Part shown: positions 56,462-64,000 of the stretch, one piece after another
Layout of the letters: each line of letters begins with the position of its first letter
Position numbering within the stretch: the first letter of the stretch is position 1
NCBI RefSeq assembly: GCF_031457805.1
Contig: NZ_JAVDXI010000007.1
Span: forward strand, 124,001-188,000
From: Caulobacter sp031457805
Lineage (GTDB): Bacteria; Pseudomonadota; Alphaproteobacteria; Caulobacterales; Caulobacteraceae
Reading direction: 5' to 3'
DNA length: 64,000 bases
Notes under the pieces: generated by a model
Databases searched by the model: none
Told to the model about the DNA's origin: nothing
What the model saw: only the letters and a program-made list of their open reading frames with translations
Made by a program: the position numbers and the translations under genes

Positions 56462-58062
56462 CGCACTCGCCTGTGACCAGCCCGCTCGACGCCCTCATCC
56501 GCGCCCAGAAGCGCCAGCGCGCCAGCGCCTTGCGCCTGGCGGCGCTCAGCGCCGTCACCGTCGGCGCGGCCTCGACCCTGCTGCTCGGTCTTTCGGGCTG
56601 GTTCATCGTCGCCAGCGCCGCGGCCGGCGCGGCGGGCCTGGCGGCGGCCCATGCGTTCAACGTGCTGCTGCCCAGCGCCGGCATTCGTTTCCTGGCCATC
56701 CTGCGCACGGCCGCCCGCTATGGGGAGCGCGTGTCAGGACACGCCGCCGCCCTGCGCGCCCTGGCCGCCATCCGCCCGGCGGTGTTCGAGAGCCTGGCGG
56801 CCGCCCCGCCTTCCGAGTCCCTGAGCCTGTCGCGCGGTGAAGCCTCGGCGCGGCTCGTCCAGGACGTCGACGCGATCGAGACTCGCTTCGTGCGTCTGTC
56901 CGCGCCATGGAGCGCCGCGGCCGGCCTGGGCGCGGGGGTGGCGCTGGCTGTGCTGGCCGGATGGGTTCCGGCCCTGGCGATCCTGACCGCCGCCGGCGCG
57001 GCGCTCCTGTCGGCCCGCGCGCTAGCGAAGCGCTACTCCGCCCCCGCCCGCGCCGCCGTTCAGGCGCGCACCGGCGCGCTGAAAGACTCCGTCGCGGCCC
57101 TCGTTTCGGCTTCGGCGGAACTGCGGGCCTATGGCTTGGCCGACTGGGCGGGCGAGACGCTCAACGCCCGGGCCGCCAGCCTGGAGGACGCCCGACACGC
57201 CGCCGCCCGCGCGCAGGGCCTGATCATCGCCAGCCAGTCTGTGATCGCGGGCTTCGCCGTCGCCGCCGCCGTCGCCTGCGCCGCCCCTGCAGGCGCGGCC
57301 CTGGCCGCGCTGGCCGGCCTGGCGGCGGTGATGAGCCTGGACGCCCTGACCGGCCTGGCCAACGCCTTCGACCAGGATGGCGCCGCGCACGAAGCCCGCC
57401 AGCGCCTCGACGCTGTGTTACGACATCGACCCAGCCCGTCGCGGCCGTCGCCGTCCAAGGCCGAGCCTCTGACCCTGCTGGGCCAGACACTGAATCCTGG
57501 CGAGCGGCTGGCGGTCTCGGGCCCCTCGGGCTGCGGCAAGACCACAGCGGTCGAGACGCTGCTGGGCCTTCGGGAGGCCTCGGCGCCCATGACGCGCGAC
57601 GCCTTCGCCTGGCTGCCGCAGGACGCCGGTCTGGTGGCCGGCACGGTGCGCGAGAACCTGCGCCTCGCCGCGCCCAAGGCCAGCGACGCCGACCTCTGGG
57701 CCGTGCTGGAAGACGCGTGTCTCGCCGACCGCATCCGCGCCGCGCCAGAGGGCCTGTCGGCCTATGTCGGCGACGATGGCGAACGGCTGTCGGGCGGCGA
57801 GCGACGACGCCTGGCCCTGGCCCGGGCCTATCTGCGTGAGGCGCCCTGGCTCCTGCTGGACGAGCCGACGGAAGGCCTGGACCCCACCACCGAGGCGTCG
57901 GTCGTGGCGCGACTGGACTCTCGCTTGAAGCGGACCGGCCAAGGCCTCGTGGTGGTCAGCCATCGCGCCGCGCCTCTGGGTCTCTGCGCGCGGAGCATTC
58001 GGTTCGACACGCACGAAAAAGGCCCGGCGACCGCGTCGCCGAGCCTCGTCCCCACCCTATGA
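56458..58062 (+). CDS. cydC: Cytochrome bd assembly ABC exporter, CydC
   Basis: 534 aa second half of CydDC. Membrane domain about 30-290, Walker A GPSGCGKTT (about 355), signature LSGGERRR (about 440) and Walker B LLLDEPTEGLD. Start ATG 56458 overlaps the cydD stop (ATGA). The 3' end carries, on the opposite strand, the terminator of the small gene at 58071-58172. Confidence 0.93.
   Translation: MTHSPVTSPLDALIRAQKRQRASALRLAALSAVTVGAASTLLLGLSGWFIVASAAAGAAGLAAAHAFNVLLPSAGIRFLAILRTAARYGERVSGHAAALRALAAIRPAVFESLAAAPPSESLSLSRGEASARLVQDVDAIETRFVRLSAPWSAAAGLGAGVALAVLAGWVPALAILTAAGAALLSARALAKRYSAPARAAVQARTGALKDSVAALVSASAELRAYGLADWAGETLNARAASLEDARHAAARAQGLIIASQSVIAGFAVAAAVACAAPAGAALAALAGLAAVMSLDALTGLANAFDQDGAAHEARQRLDAVLRHRPSPSRPSPSKAEPLTLLGQTLNPGERLAVSGPSGCGKTTAVETLLGLREASAPMTRDAFAWLPQDAGLVAGTVRENLRLAAPKASDADLWAVLEDACLADRIRAAPEGLSAYVGDDGERLSGGERRRLALARAYLREAPWLLLDEPTEGLDPTTEASVVARLDSRLKRTGQGLVVVSHRAAPLGLCARSIRFDTHEKGPATASPSLVPTL
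58016..58046 (-). terminator. Minus-strand terminator inside the cydC 3' end
   Basis: Minus strand AGGCTCGGCGAC-GCG-GTCGCCGGGCCT followed by TTTTTC. It lies 25 bases past the stop of the 33-aa ORF and within the last codons of cydC. Confidence 0.85.
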
Positions 58063-58070
58063 TCGGATCC

Positions 58071-58172
58071 CTATTTCAGGTTCACCCGGATATGGGTCGT
58101 GAACAGCACCACCGCGAAGGTCGCAAACGCGCCGATCACCAGTCCCAGATAGGCCAATTGTCCGCCCGACAT
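58071..58172 (-). CDS. 33-aa single-helix membrane microprotein
   Basis: ATG 58172 has AGGGAG eight bases upstream. MSGGQLAYLGLVIGAFATFAVVLFTTHIRVNLK: one 20-residue membrane helix, then a short basic tail. It has its own upstream FixK-like box (58228-58241), ribosome site and downstream intrinsic terminator, so it looks like a complete gene, convergent with cydC. It is not CydX (that gene is at 51716). Possible roles: an accessory of cytochrome bd or of another microaerobic membrane complex (inference only). Confidence 0.75.
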   Translation of the reverse strand: MSGGQLAYLGLVIGAFATFAVVLFTTHIRVNLK

Positions 58173-58227
58173 AGACAGTCTCCCTTGCTAGAGACCGTCA
58201 GGCTGCGCGCATCCGCTTCGCCCGGCC

Positions 58228-58241
58228 TTGACCTGCCTCAA
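58228..58241. promoter_or_regulatory. FNR/FixK-like box between the microprotein and fixL
   Basis: TTGAC-CTGC-CTCAA keeps the TTGA-N6-TCAA core of FixK sites. On the plus strand TTGACC with TATAAC at 58253-58258 (19-base gap) could also be the fixL promoter, so the box may serve both genes or be only a -35. Confidence 0.6.
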
Positions 58242-58288
58242 ACGCGCGCGGCTATAACCGCATGAGATTCAGGGAGCCGCAGGCGACG

Positions 58289-59776
58289 ATGAAACCGACC
58301 CGAGGCCTGTCTTCGAGCCTGTTCAGCGACCCGCATCCGGGCGCCTACCTCGCCGCCTTCGCAGCGGTGATGGCCACGGCGGTGGCGCGTCTCTACCTGC
58401 CTGAGGCGTTCACCGCCCCGTCGTCGTTCCTGCTGTTCGTGCCGGCGGTGCTGGTCAGCGCGGCGCTGGGCGGCGTCGGGCCCGGCGTGTTCGGCACCAC
58501 CTTCGCCTGGGCGGCGGTCTGGTGGGTGACGCGGGATATCCCGTTCGACCTGGTCAGCGGCCTGTCGGCGGCGATCTTTCTGGCGGTCGGCTTTGGCATG
58601 GCGGTCGGCGGCGGCTGGTTCCACGCCGCGCGGCGGCGGGCGGCGGCGATCAACGACCACCTGCGCTCGATCCTCGACACCGTCCCCGACGCCGTGGTGG
58701 TCATCGACCGCGCGGGGATCATGACCTCGTTCAGCCCGGCGGCGCAGCGCATGTTCGGCTGGACCGAGGCCGACGTGCTTGGCCGCAATGTCAGCATGCT
58801 GATGCCCGAACCTTATCAATCCTCCCATGACGGCTACCTGGACCGCTACGCCCGCACAGGCGAGAAGCGGATCATTGGCGCGGGCCGCGTCGTGGTGGGT
58901 CAGCGCAAGGACGGCTCGACCTTCCCGATGGAGCTCGCTGTCGGCGAGACCAGGGGCCCGACGCCCTCGTTTACCGGCTTCATCCGTGATCTGACCGAGC
59001 GCCAGGAAACCGAGACCCGCCTGCAAGAGCTGCAGAACGAACTCGTTCACGTCTCGCGCCTGACCGCCATGGGCGAGATGGCTTCGACCCTGGCCCACGA
59101 GCTGAACCAGCCCCTGTCGGCGATCGCCAACCTGCTGACCGGTTCGCGCCGCCTGATGGATCGTGGCCGAGAAGCCGACCAGACCAAGGTGCGCGACGCC
59201 ATCGACCGCGCGGCCGCCCAGGCGCTACGCGCCGGCGAGGTCATCCACCGCATGCGCGACTTCGCCCGGCGCGGGGCCAGCGAGCGCGAGGCCGAGAGCC
59301 TGTCGAAGCTGATCGAGGAGGCCTCGGCCCTGGCCCTGATCGGCGAGAAGGAACGCCAGGTCGACGTGCGCCTGAAGCTGGATCCGAAGGCCGACGACGT
59401 CTTCGCCGACCGGGTGCAGATCCAGCAGGTGCTGCTGAACCTGATCCGCAACGGCATCGACGCCATGCAGGCGCAAGAGCCGCGCAAGCGCGCCCTGCTG
59501 ATCCGCACCGGCCTGACCGAAGAGGGTTGGTCGGAGGTCAGTGTCGCCGACACCGGGCCCGGCATCGCCCCGGAGGTGCTGGAGCGCCTGTTCCAGCCGT
59601 TCATGACCACCAAGCCGCAGGGCATGGGGGTTGGCCTGTCGATCTCGCGCTCGATCATCGAGGCGCACGGCGGCCGCATCTGGGCCGAGGCGAATCCTGG
59701 CGGCGGCGCGCTATTCCGATTTACGCTGCCGCCAGCCGAGTCTGTGGCCGGCGAGAAGGAGACCATTGATGACTGA
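58289..59776 (+). CDS. fixL: Oxygen-sensing histidine kinase FixL
   Basis: 495 aa from ATG 58289. Four short membrane segments (about 20-110), a heme PAS domain (about 125-240) with the candidate heme-binding His180 (in QSSHDGYLDRY) and the Arg of RIIGAGR near 200, then the kinase: H-box LAHELNQPL (His270), N-box NLIRNGIDAM, G-boxes DTGPGIAPE and GMGVGLSISRSIIEAHGG. Very close to Bradyrhizobium FixL in the kinase part. An upstream ATG at 58262 is also in frame but has no ribosome site. Overlaps fixJ by eight bases. Confidence 0.95.
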   Translation: MKPTRGLSSSLFSDPHPGAYLAAFAAVMATAVARLYLPEAFTAPSSFLLFVPAVLVSAALGGVGPGVFGTTFAWAAVWWVTRDIPFDLVSGLSAAIFLAVGFGMAVGGGWFHAARRRAAAINDHLRSILDTVPDAVVVIDRAGIMTSFSPAAQRMFGWTEADVLGRNVSMLMPEPYQSSHDGYLDRYARTGEKRIIGAGRVVVGQRKDGSTFPMELAVGETRGPTPSFTGFIRDLTERQETETRLQELQNELVHVSRLTAMGEMASTLAHELNQPLSAIANLLTGSRRLMDRGREADQTKVRDAIDRAAAQALRAGEVIHRMRDFARRGASEREAESLSKLIEEASALALIGEKERQVDVRLKLDPKADDVFADRVQIQQVLLNLIRNGIDAMQAQEPRKRALLIRTGLTEEGWSEVSVADTGPGIAPEVLERLFQPFMTTKPQGMGVGLSISRSIIEAHGGRIWAEANPGGGALFRFTLPPAESVAGEKETIDD

Positions 59777-60377
59777 CGCCCCCGTGGTCCACGTGGTGGA
59801 TGACGACGAGAGCGCCCGCGAGTCCTTGGCGTTCCTGCTGGAGTCGGCCGACTTCGAGGTCGTGACCTACGCCAGCGCGCCGGCGTTCCTCGACGCCCTG
59901 CCGCAGGCCAAGCCCGGGGTGGTGATCACCGACGTCCGCATGCCCGAGATGAGCGGCCAGGACCTGGTCGCCCGCCTGTCGGCGCTGAAGATCAAGATGC
60001 CGATCGTGATGATCACTGGTCATGGGGACATCCCGATGGCCGTCGAGGCGATGCGCTCGGGCGTGGTCGACTTCCTGGAGAAGCCTTTCTCGGAATCGCG
60101 GATGCTGGACGCCCTCAAGCGCGCCTTCGCCACCGTCGAGGCCGCGCCGGTCTCGGATGACCAGCAGGTGATCCTCAAGCGGATCGAGAGCCTGTCCGAG
60201 CGCGAGCGTCAGGTGCTGGACGGCGTGGTGGCCGGTCACGCCAACAAGGTCATCGCCCGCGACCTGGGCATCAGCCCCCGCACGGTCGAGATCTATCGCG
60301 CCAAGCTGATGACCAAGATGCAGGCCGACAACCTGGCGGCCCTGGTGCGCATGACCCTGTCGGTGCGCGGCGGCTAA
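59769..60377 (+). CDS. fixJ: Response regulator FixJ
   Basis: 202 aa. Receiver domain with DDDES at 10-14, phospho-acceptor Asp55 in ITDVRMPEMSG, Thr/Lys positions in MITGHGD and FLEKPFS, then a LuxR-type helix-turn-helix at about 140-195 (LSERERQVLDGVVAGHANKVIARDLGISPRTVEIYRAKLMTKM). Phosphorylated by FixL at low oxygen to activate fixK. ATG 59769 lies eight bases before the fixL stop. Confidence 0.96.
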   Translation: MTDAPVVHVVDDDESARESLAFLLESADFEVVTYASAPAFLDALPQAKPGVVITDVRMPEMSGQDLVARLSALKIKMPIVMITGHGDIPMAVEAMRSGVVDFLEKPFSESRMLDALKRAFATVEAAPVSDDQQVILKRIESLSERERQVLDGVVAGHANKVIARDLGISPRTVEIYRAKLMTKMQADNLAALVRMTLSVRGG

Positions 60378-60387
60378 GCTCCACCGC

Positions 60388-61578
60388 TCACATCGGGAGG
60401 GCGCGCCGGCGACGGACCGCCGTGATCACGGCCTCGGCCACGGTAGCGACCTGTTCGATGAACCAGCTGACCGGATTCTCGCCGGGCCGGCGCTGGCTGA
60501 CGACGAACGTGGCGATGCAGATCGCGGCGAAGATCAGGGCGGGCAGGGCCACGGCGACCAGGGCCGTGGCGCGGGTGGCCGTCGCCTGTCCCAGGACCAT
60601 CAGAATCTCGAAGGCGAACAACAGGACGCCGCCGGTGGCGACCGCCGCGCCCGCACCCGCGCGCTTGGCGCTCAGGCCAAACGGCACGGCGATCATCGGC
60701 AGGAGCGGCAGGATCAGCGCACGGGCGAGACGCGCGTAGAGCGCCGCGAGCAAGGTTTCTCTTGGCAAGACGGCGGGCTCCAGACCAAGACCCTGGCGCG
60801 CCAGTTCGATCAGCGTCAGTTCGCTGACGTCCTCGCCGCGCAGCCGCAGCAACCCCGCATCGCCGGCGGGCACGTTGAACATCAAGCGCGAGAAGTTGAC
60901 GACATAACTTGGAGCGCCGGCCAGGGTGCTGATCTGGCGTCCGTTCGTCAGCTCCAGCGCGATCCGGCTATCCGCAGGGCTCTTGTGGACGACGGCGGAC
61001 ACGGCGGTGACGATGTCTTCGCGACCGTTCGGCTCGATGCGCCGGATGAAGACCTGCTGCAGATGACGTCCGCTGGCGTCCGTCCGATCGGCGGTGAGGA
61101 AGAAGTCCGAGCCCGCCGACAGCAGCGCCTTGGGCCGCACGTCGCCGTTCCATCCGGCGTTCTCGGCCGCGTGCAACACGGCGTGATAGGCGTAGCGGCT
61201 GTAGGGCTGCACGAAACCGAACAGGAAGACGCTCAGGACCATGAGCACAGCGCCCAGGGCGACAAAGGGCGCGGTGAAGCGCGTCAGCGACGTGCCGCTC
61301 GCCAGGATCGCGTCGATCTCCGAGCTCTTGTTCAAGCCGTTCACGACCACGAACAGGCCGATGAAGAAGCCGCCGGGCAACGTCAGGCCCACATAGTGCG
61401 GTGTCAGGTTCACCAGCAGTTCGGTGAGATATCGCAAGCCGTCCGTCGTCTGCGACAGCAGATCAAACGACCGTATCAGGCGCTCCATCAGGAAGGCCAC
61501 CATCGTACTGATGAGGACGGCCGACATCGGCGCCAGGGTCCGCCGCAGCAGGTAACGATCGAGCGTGTTGGGAAACAT
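60388..61578 (-). CDS. LptF/LptG-family permease
   Basis: 396 aa from ATG 61578. YjgP/YjgQ fold: three N-terminal helices (LDRYLLRRTLAPMSAVLISTMVAFLMERLIRSF, about 5-37), a periplasmic beta-jellyroll (about 130-250), and three C-terminal helices (about 270-370). It carries LPS to the bridge protein in Lpt systems; this single copy is not beside the partner gene and may be LptF or a paralogue. Convergent with fixJ, 10 bases away. Confidence 0.8.
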   Translation of the reverse strand: MFPNTLDRYLLRRTLAPMSAVLISTMVAFLMERLIRSFDLLSQTTDGLRYLTELLVNLTPHYVGLTLPGGFFIGLFVVVNGLNKSSEIDAILASGTSLTRFTAPFVALGAVLMVLSVFLFGFVQPYSRYAYHAVLHAAENAGWNGDVRPKALLSAGSDFFLTADRTDASGRHLQQVFIRRIEPNGREDIVTAVSAVVHKSPADSRIALELTNGRQISTLAGAPSYVVNFSRLMFNVPAGDAGLLRLRGEDVSELTLIELARQGLGLEPAVLPRETLLAALYARLARALILPLLPMIAVPFGLSAKRAGAGAAVATGGVLLFAFEILMVLGQATATRATALVAVALPALIFAAICIATFVVSQRRPGENPVSWFIEQVATVAEAVITAVRRRRALPM

Positions 61579-61621
61579 CAAGGCGGAGCTCGTCGTCTCG
61601 AGAGCCTTTCAGGATGCAGCG

Positions 61622-62896
61622 CTAGCGGACGGACAAGGCGGCGGCCTGGGCGTCGACGCGCCCCGCGCGCCCCTGCCCCCAGAGCCGGGCCTCAGGCGTC
61701 GTCTCAGACCGGCTGGGCGTCCGCGCGTGCGCTTCCAAGGCCTCGGCGTAGACCTGCACGACCTCGTCGAGGATCTCGGTCCAGCGATAGGCCGCGCTGC
61801 GATCCAGAGCCTTGGCGCCCATGCGACGCAGGCGGTCGTGATCCTGACAGAGCCCCTGCACCGCCTGCGCATAGCGCGCCGGATCGCTCGGCGCGCAGAG
61901 GATCGCATCCCGGCCATCGCGCAGCAGCGCCCGGGTATTGGGCGCGTCGGCGCAGACCATGGCCAGGCCCGACGCCATCGCCTCCAGATTGACGTTGCCG
62001 AAAGTCTCGGTCGTGCTGGGATTAAGGAAGATGTCGCCGCTGGCCAGCGCCGTAGCGAGCGCCTCGCCCGTCAGGAAGCCCGCGAAGGTCGCCGTCGGCA
62101 GCCGGTCCTGGAACCAGGCTCGGGCGGGTCCATCCCCGATGATGAGCACCTGCGGCGCAGGCCCCGCCGCCGCGAGCCGGTCGATCGTGTCGGCGAACGC
62201 CGCCAGACCCTTCTCCATCACCAGACGCCCGAGGAACACGATCACGGGTCGATCAGGGTCAAAGCCCTGGGCTGCGCGCCAGGTCTTGCTGCGTCGCGCC
62301 GGATTGAAGAGCTCGGCGTCCACGCCGCGCGCCCAGGTCCGGACCTGAACGCCCAGGCGCTGCGCGCGGAGCTCATCGCCGATCGCCTCGGTGGGCGTCA
62401 TCACATAGTCGCATGCGCCGTAGAACCGCCAGAGCCGACGCCGCGCCAGGGCGCGTAAACCGCCCAGTCCGTAGTAGTCGAGATAGGAGTCGAACAGCGT
62501 ATGCAGGCTCGCGACCACAGGCGTCTTCAGGCTCCGCCCCAGTTTCAGCGCGGCCGATCCGAGCAGGTCAGGCGCCGACAGGTGAATGAGGTCGGGGGCG
62601 AAGGCCTCGATGTCACGCCGCACAGACGGCGGAAGACCCAGCGCCAAGCGATAGTCCCTGCGAAACGGCAGGGTGACTGAGGGCACTGAAACAAGGTCGC
62701 CGACGGGGGCGAAGGCCGGCGTGGACGAAGTCGGCGAATAGATCCGAACCTGCGCGCCCGTCGTGCGCTGCACGTGGTCGACCAGCCTGTTCAGCGACTT
62801 GTTGGCCCCGTCGAGCGTGTAGTTGTAGTTGCCGGAAAACAGGGCGATCCGCGCCGGGCGCGCGCCAGGGGCGAACATCGAGGCCTTGGTGTCCAT
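61622..62896 (-). CDS. Glycosyltransferase, GT4 family
   Basis: 424 aa from ATG 62896. GT-B fold: N-terminal SGNYNYTLDGANKSLNRLVDHV (about 20-40), C-terminal nucleotide-sugar domain with FLGRLVMEKGLAAFADTI (about 220-237), IIGDGPARAWFQ and the E-x7-E motif NPSTTETFGNVNLEAMASG (about 318-336). Retaining transferase; sugar and acceptor unknown. Divergent from a second GT4 gene, suggesting a glycolipid or polysaccharide locus continuing off-window. Confidence 0.9.
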   Translation of the reverse strand: MDTKASMFAPGARPARIALFSGNYNYTLDGANKSLNRLVDHVQRTTGAQVRIYSPTSSTPAFAPVGDLVSVPSVTLPFRRDYRLALGLPPSVRRDIEAFAPDLIHLSAPDLLGSAALKLGRSLKTPVVASLHTLFDSYLDYYGLGGLRALARRRLWRFYGACDYVMTPTEAIGDELRAQRLGVQVRTWARGVDAELFNPARRSKTWRAAQGFDPDRPVIVFLGRLVMEKGLAAFADTIDRLAAAGPAPQVLIIGDGPARAWFQDRLPTATFAGFLTGEALATALASGDIFLNPSTTETFGNVNLEAMASGLAMVCADAPNTRALLRDGRDAILCAPSDPARYAQAVQGLCQDHDRLRRMGAKALDRSAAYRWTEILDEVVQVYAEALEAHARTPSRSETTPEARLWGQGRAGRVDAQAAALSVR

Positions 62897-63074
62897 CGCC
62901 GTGCTTTCCTGTGAGCGCCTCGGACGTCGCCCAGGCGGTTCCGCTCCCCCCCGGAAGCAGCTCAGATCGCGACTTAGAGCAGCCAACGCCGTCGGTTTTG
63001 TGAAGGTCTCCGACGCACGACCGTCACGGTACTGATCTACCGGTGGCGGAAGTGTTGTTCTGGGGGACCGCCGG

Positions 63075-64000
63075 ATGCGGATCGTGGACGTCGCCGAGTT
63101 CTATTCGCCCACGGGCGGAGGCGTTCGGACCTACATCGACCGCAAGCTCGAAGTGGCCGCCCAGCTTGGCCACGAGCTTTTCGTCATCGCCCCCGGGCCC
63201 GAAGACCGCTTCGAGCCGCGCCCGTCCGGCGGCGTGATCTGGGTGCGCGCACCGCGCCTGCCGTTCGACGCCAACTACTACATGTTCTGGGACGCCGCGC
63301 CGGTGCACAAACACCTGGACGCCCTGGCTCCGGACTTGGTGGAGGGCTCGTCGCCCTGGCGCGGGGCATGGGTCGTCGCTCGGTGGCGCGGGCGCGCCGC
63401 GCGGGCGATGTTCATGCACGCCGACCCCGTGGCGATCTATCCGCAGCGCTGGTTCGGCCGCATCGCCAGCCCCGAGCGCATCGACCAATGGTTCGCGTGG
63501 TTCTGGCGGTATCTGCGGTCCCTGCGTCGCCATTTCGATTCGGCCGTCGCCGGCGGACACTGGCTGGCCCAGCGCTTCGAGCAGCACGGCCTGGGTCCCG
63601 TCGCGGGCATCCCGCTGGGGATCGATCGGGGCGCGTTCTCGCCCACCTTACGGGACGAGGCGCTCCGGGCGCGTCTCTTGGAGGCCTGCGGCATGCCCCA
63701 TGACGCCAAGCTGGCCCTGGCGGTTGGACGGTTCCATCCCGAGAAGCGCTGGCCGATGGTGATCGAAGCGACCGTGAAGGCCTCAAAGACCACGCCGATC
63801 GGTCTGGTGGTGGTCGGCGACGGCATCGATCGCGCCCGCGTCCGGCGCGCGGCCGCCGGTCAACCGAACGTCCACATCATCCCGCCGATCCGGGATCGGC
63901 CCCTGCTGGCGGCCCACCTGGCCAGCGCGGACGTGCTGGCGCACGGCTGCGACTCGGAGACCTTTGGCCTGCTGCCCGCCGAAGCGATGGCCAGCGGCCT
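63075..64000 (+). CDS. Glycosyltransferase, GT4 family (partial, C-terminus off window)
   Basis: Open from ATG 63075 to the window edge. N-terminal FYSPTGGGVRTYIDRKLEVAAQLGHELFVIAPGP (residues 9-42) is the GT4 acceptor-side start; later VGRFHPEKRWPMVIEA (about 216-231), VVVGDGIDRA and SADVLAHGCDSETFGLLPAEAMASG (about 285-309). GGGGGAC is the likely ribosome site. Probably acts with the divergent GT4 gene in one pathway. Confidence 0.9.
   Translation, partial: MRIVDVAEFYSPTGGGVRTYIDRKLEVAAQLGHELFVIAPGPEDRFEPRPSGGVIWVRAPRLPFDANYYMFWDAAPVHKHLDALAPDLVEGSSPWRGAWVVARWRGRAARAMFMHADPVAIYPQRWFGRIASPERIDQWFAWFWRYLRSLRRHFDSAVAGGHWLAQRFEQHGLGPVAGIPLGIDRGAFSPTLRDEALRARLLEACGMPHDAKLALAVGRFHPEKRWPMVIEATVKASKTTPIGLVVVGDGIDRARVRRAAAGQPNVHIIPPIRDRPLLAAHLASADVLAHGCDSETFGLLPAEAMASG

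Overview
The window is GC-rich (codon third positions dominated by G/C) and reads as a chromosomal segment of an alphaproteobacterium very close to Caulobacter (C. vibrioides/C. segnis type). The basis is a block of genes with a Caulobacter feel: tandem short flagellins with an RNA-hairpin leader and a sigma-54 promoter, fixLJ beside cydAB/cydDC, large TonB-dependent receptors next to a tryptophan-halogenase-like gene, and an endonuclease-type MutL (the lineage lacks MutH). The genus assignment is inference; no database search was run. I see no prophage, insertion sequence, CRISPR array, rRNA or tRNA gene.

Layout. 1-1.7 kb: two tandem TraB/GumN-like exported proteins (the first cut by the window edge). 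1.8-3.8 kb: mutL. 3.8-12 kb and 16.3-29.6 kb: two halves of a carbohydrate utilisation locus that looks built for xyloglucan oligosaccharides: CE20-like acetylesterase, GH3, GH97, GH29 alpha-fucosidase, GH31 alpha-xylosidase with a PA14 insert, GH35 beta-galactosidase, a tryptophan-halogenase-like flavoprotein, a TonB-dependent receptor, dgoK-dgoA for galactose via KDPGal, a FadR-type regulator and a YghZ-type aldo-keto reductase. Five LacI-type palindromes stand in front of these units, so both halves look like one regulon. The halves are separated by two flagellin genes, a 38-codon ORF, and a divergent wrbA/lysR pair.

29.7-33.4 kb: a LuxR-HTH/transmembrane protein with another gene nested inside it in a different frame, two small unknown proteins, a thiolase and a GST. 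33.5-37.8 kb: an RND efflux pair. 37.9-46.9 kb: SGNH esterase, sorbosone-dehydrogenase-like lipoprotein, carotenoid oxygenase, flavin monooxygenase, DUF2164 protein, and a tetR-hydrolase-quinone oxidoreductase unit, separated by several families of paired intergenic palindromic repeats. 47.0-50.3 kb: rpmH-rnpA-yidC-engB with an apparent leader ORF/attenuator before rnpA. 50.5-51.6 kb: a DUF3850 protein and cheW. 51.7-60.4 kb: a microaerobic respiration block, cydAB-cydX facing cydDC, a 33-codon membrane microprotein, and fixLJ, with FNR/FixK boxes. 60.4-64 kb: an LptF/G-family permease and two GT4 glycosyltransferases (the second cut by the window edge).

How it fits together: the receptor would import xyloglucan oligosaccharides; periplasmic acetylesterase, fucosidase, galactosidase, xylosidase and glucosidase strip them; galactose carbon enters by the De Ley-Doudoroff route. 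The fixLJ/cyd block senses low oxygen and supplies the high-affinity cytochrome bd oxidase and its assembly exporter. The most worthwhile leads are: a possible small RNA or attenuated leader in front of the GH35-GH31 operon, sharing its promoter/operator with the TonB receptor; a translated leader ORF lying exactly over an intrinsic terminator at rnpA; a FixK-box-preceded 33-aa microprotein transcript that terminates inside cydC; paired cruciforms between cydB and cydX; and a nested gene in the LuxR-TM ORF.
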